This document shows, one piece after another, positions 21,694-23,414 of a stretch of 23,414 nt of DNA. A program made the translations under genes and the position numbers. Numbering within the stretch: position 1 is the first letter of the stretch; the number at the start of each line of letters is the position of its first letter. The notes beneath the pieces were generated by a model. The model was not told the DNA's origin. It ran no database searches and saw only the letters and a program-made list of their open reading frames with translations. The DNA comes from CAWKZT01 sp963854565 (GTDB lineage: Bacteria > Actinomycetota > Acidimicrobiia > Acidimicrobiales > JAHEJN01), in contig CAWKZT010000012.1 of assembly GCA_963854565.1 (NCBI GenBank), forward strand, positions 1 to 23,414, given 5' to 3'.

Positions 21694-23120
21694 GCACCAC
21701 CAAAACCTCATCCGAGGGACGGGTTGTATCAATCGCCGGACCGGTGATCGACGTGGAGTACCCCGCCGATTCCCTTCCCGAGATCAATCAAGCTCTCGAG
21801 TTCAATATTGAAATCGAAGGCGAGACCATCGTTGTTATGGCTGAGGTTGCTCAGCAGATTGGTGGTGGCCGTGTCCGCGCTATCGCCATGAAGTCGACCG
21901 ATGGTCTTACCCGTGGCACCCCCGTGCGCAACTTGGGCCATGGTGTCCGTGTTCCCGTTGGTGACGTCACGCTAGGTCACATCTGGAACGTCATGGGCGA
22001 GCCCCTTGATGTTCCCGCCGAAGACCTCGACATCGGCGAATACTGGGAGATTCACCGTCCCCCTCCGGCCTTCGACACCCTTGAGCCATCGGCCAAGATG
22101 TTCGAAACTGGCATCAAAGTCATCGATCTTCTTACCCCGTACAAAGAGGGCGGCAAGATTGGTTTGTTCGGTGGTGCCGGTGTCGGCAAGACCGTTCTTA
22201 TTACCGAAATGATTAACCGTGTTGCTACCCAGCACGGCGGTCGTTCCGTGTTCGCTGGTGTGGGCGAGCGCACCCGTGAGGGCACCGACCTTTTCCTCGA
22301 AATGGAAGAATCTGGTGTGCTCGAAAAGGCCTCTTTGGTCTTCGGCCAAATGGACGAACCACCAGGCGTGCGCCTCCGTGTTGCGCTGGCTGGCGTAACC
22401 ATGGCCGAGTACTTCCGTGATGTACAGGGCCAAGACGTGTTGTTGTTCATTGACAACATCTTCCGCTTTGTGCAGGCCGGCTCCGAGGTATCGACCCTTC
22501 TTGGTCGCATGCCATCGGCAGTGGGCTACCAGCCCACCCTTGCCGACGAAATGGGCGAGCTCCAGGAGCGCATTGTCTCCACCGGTGGTAAGTCGATTAC
22601 GTCACTGCAGGCCGTATATGTGCCAGCCGATGACTACACCGACCCCGCACCGTTCACCTCGTTCACCCACTTCGATGGCACAACCGAGCTCAGCCGTGAC
22701 ATTGCGTCACTTGGCATCTACCCGGCGGTGGATCCACTTTCGTCCACCTCCACCATCTTGCAGCCCGAGGTTGTTGGTGATCGCCATTACCGAGTGGCTC
22801 GCCAGGTGCAGGAGATTCTCCAGCGCTACAAGGAATTGCAAGACATCATCGCCATTCTTGGTCTCGACGAGCTTTCCGAAGACGATCGCATCACTGTTGA
22901 CCGAGCCCGTAAGGTGCAGCGTTTCTTATCTCAGCCCATGTTCGTGGCCGAAATCTTCACCGGCCAAGCCGGTGTGTTTACCTCGGTCGAAGACACCATT
23001 GACAGTTTCGAAGCCCTTGTTACCGGCGAGCTCGATGATCTTCCTGAGCAGGCCTTCTACATGGTTGGTGGAATGGACGAGGCTAAGGCCAAGGCCATCG
23101 AACTCCAGAAGAACGCCTAG
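21690..23120 (+). CDS. atpD: ATP synthase F1 subunit beta
   Basis: A 476-residue catalytic subunit. The Walker A loop GGAGVGKT is at 161-168, the catalytic-glutamate region VGERTREGTD follows, and VLLFIDNIFRF is the Walker B strand. The DELSEED hinge motif that touches gamma reads DELSEDD here (393-399), a conservative change. Length and all motifs are normal, so the enzyme should be active. Confidence 0.98.
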   Translation: MSTTKTSSEGRVVSIAGPVIDVEYPADSLPEINQALEFNIEIEGETIVVMAEVAQQIGGGRVRAIAMKSTDGLTRGTPVRNLGHGVRVPVGDVTLGHIWNVMGEPLDVPAEDLDIGEYWEIHRPPPAFDTLEPSAKMFETGIKVIDLLTPYKEGGKIGLFGGAGVGKTVLITEMINRVATQHGGRSVFAGVGERTREGTDLFLEMEESGVLEKASLVFGQMDEPPGVRLRVALAGVTMAEYFRDVQGQDVLLFIDNIFRFVQAGSEVSTLLGRMPSAVGYQPTLADEMGELQERIVSTGGKSITSLQAVYVPADDYTDPAPFTSFTHFDGTTELSRDIASLGIYPAVDPLSSTSTILQPEVVGDRHYRVARQVQEILQRYKELQDIIAILGLDELSEDDRITVDRARKVQRFLSQPMFVAEIFTGQAGVFTSVEDTIDSFEALVTGELDDLPEQAFYMVGGMDEAKAKAIELQKNA

Positions 23121-23146
23121 TTCTTCTCGATTGAGGGAAATCACAC

Positions 23147-23414
23147 ATGCCTTTTCAGGTTGATCTCGTAAGCCCCGAGGGCTCACTGTTTTCTGGTGAA
23201 GCCTCAATGGTTGTAGCTAGGTCGGTAGATGGCGACATCGCCTTCCAGCCCGGCCACGTGCCATTCATTGGCGTGCTAGCTACCAATCGGGTAAAGCTCT
23301 ATCTCACCGACGACACCGAAACAGTAATGGCTGTGCACCGTGGCTTCGTCGAGGTCAGTGGCGAGTCTGTCACCGTTCTCTCCGACGTGGCCGAACTAGC
23401 CGCTGACATCGATG
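23147..23414 (+). CDS. atpC: ATP synthase F1 subunit epsilon (5' part, cut by window end)
   Basis: The first 89 residues are visible: MPFQVDLVSPEGSLFSGEA, the PGHVPFIGVL turn (about 46-55) and HRGFVEVSGESVTVLSD. These make up the N-terminal beta-sandwich of epsilon, which binds gamma and the c-ring. The C-terminal helices lie outside the window. GAGGGA at 23133-23138 precedes the ATG by 8 nt. Confidence 0.95.
   Translation, partial: MPFQVDLVSPEGSLFSGEASMVVARSVDGDIAFQPGHVPFIGVLATNRVKLYLTDDTETVMAVHRGFVEVSGESVTVLSDVAELAADID

Noticed and set aside
1..23414. Mobile elements, integrases, CRISPR arrays, tRNA or rRNA genes
   Set aside because: None were recognised on either strand; the only repeats found are the short local ones listed.

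Overview
The window is a moderately GC-rich bacterial chromosome segment from the Actinomycetota. My best guess is Acidimicrobiia or a close relative; this is inferred from gene content, not from a marker search. The evidence is an F420-type luciferase-like oxidoreductase, a P450 with a CxxHxxC ferredoxin, a mycobacterial-type methionine aminopeptidase, and the order prfA-prmC-sua5 ... wecA-atpI-atpBEFF'HAGDC. That order matches the mycobacterial prfA-to-atp region, but with the phosphatase-rpiB-glyA genes known from the Bacillus locus still present.

Layout. Positions 1-1288 (minus strand) hold a partial AcuI/YhdH-type reductase and a CDF metal transporter. Positions 1425-4659 (plus) hold an SDR dehydrogenase, methionine aminopeptidase, an LLM oxidoreductase and a NUDIX hydrolase. 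A mug-type DNA glycosylase (minus) is transcribed divergently from a ferredoxin-P450 pair. Then come a glutathione peroxidase interrupted by an in-frame UGA, and a biotinyl-carboxyltransferase fusion. From 9204 on, all genes are on the plus strand: prfA, a PrmC-Sua5 fusion, a low-molecular-weight phosphatase, rpiB, glyA, a WecA-like transferase and the F1Fo ATP synthase operon, which is cut by the window end inside atpC.

The most interesting points are these. (1) The glutathione peroxidase at 6846-7319 is very probably a selenoprotein: UGA sits exactly at the catalytic position and is followed by a hairpin whose apex matches, as I remember it, the E. coli fdhF SECIS apex. (2) Most transcription-unit heads show a TANNNT-like box 6-7 nt before the start codon and no clear ribosome binding site, which is the leaderless-mRNA signature; genes inside operons have Shine-Dalgarno sequences. 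(3) That same signature points to an AUC start codon for the phosphatase, the only nearby start that keeps its catalytic loop. (4) A perfect 13-bp palindrome lies inside the 55-bp divergent mug/ferredoxin promoter region. (5) The ATP synthase operon has two b-type subunits, the second overlapping delta by 4 nt, an alpha subunit with a long acidic tail, and a structured spacer before atpE.

How the genes work together: the right half is a translation and energy housekeeping block (release factor 1, its methylase fused to the tRNA t6A enzyme, one-carbon metabolism, lipid-linked glycan priming, ATP synthase). The left half is a mosaic of short metabolic and redox units, each with its own promoter. 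No mobile elements, tRNA or rRNA genes, or CRISPR arrays were seen.
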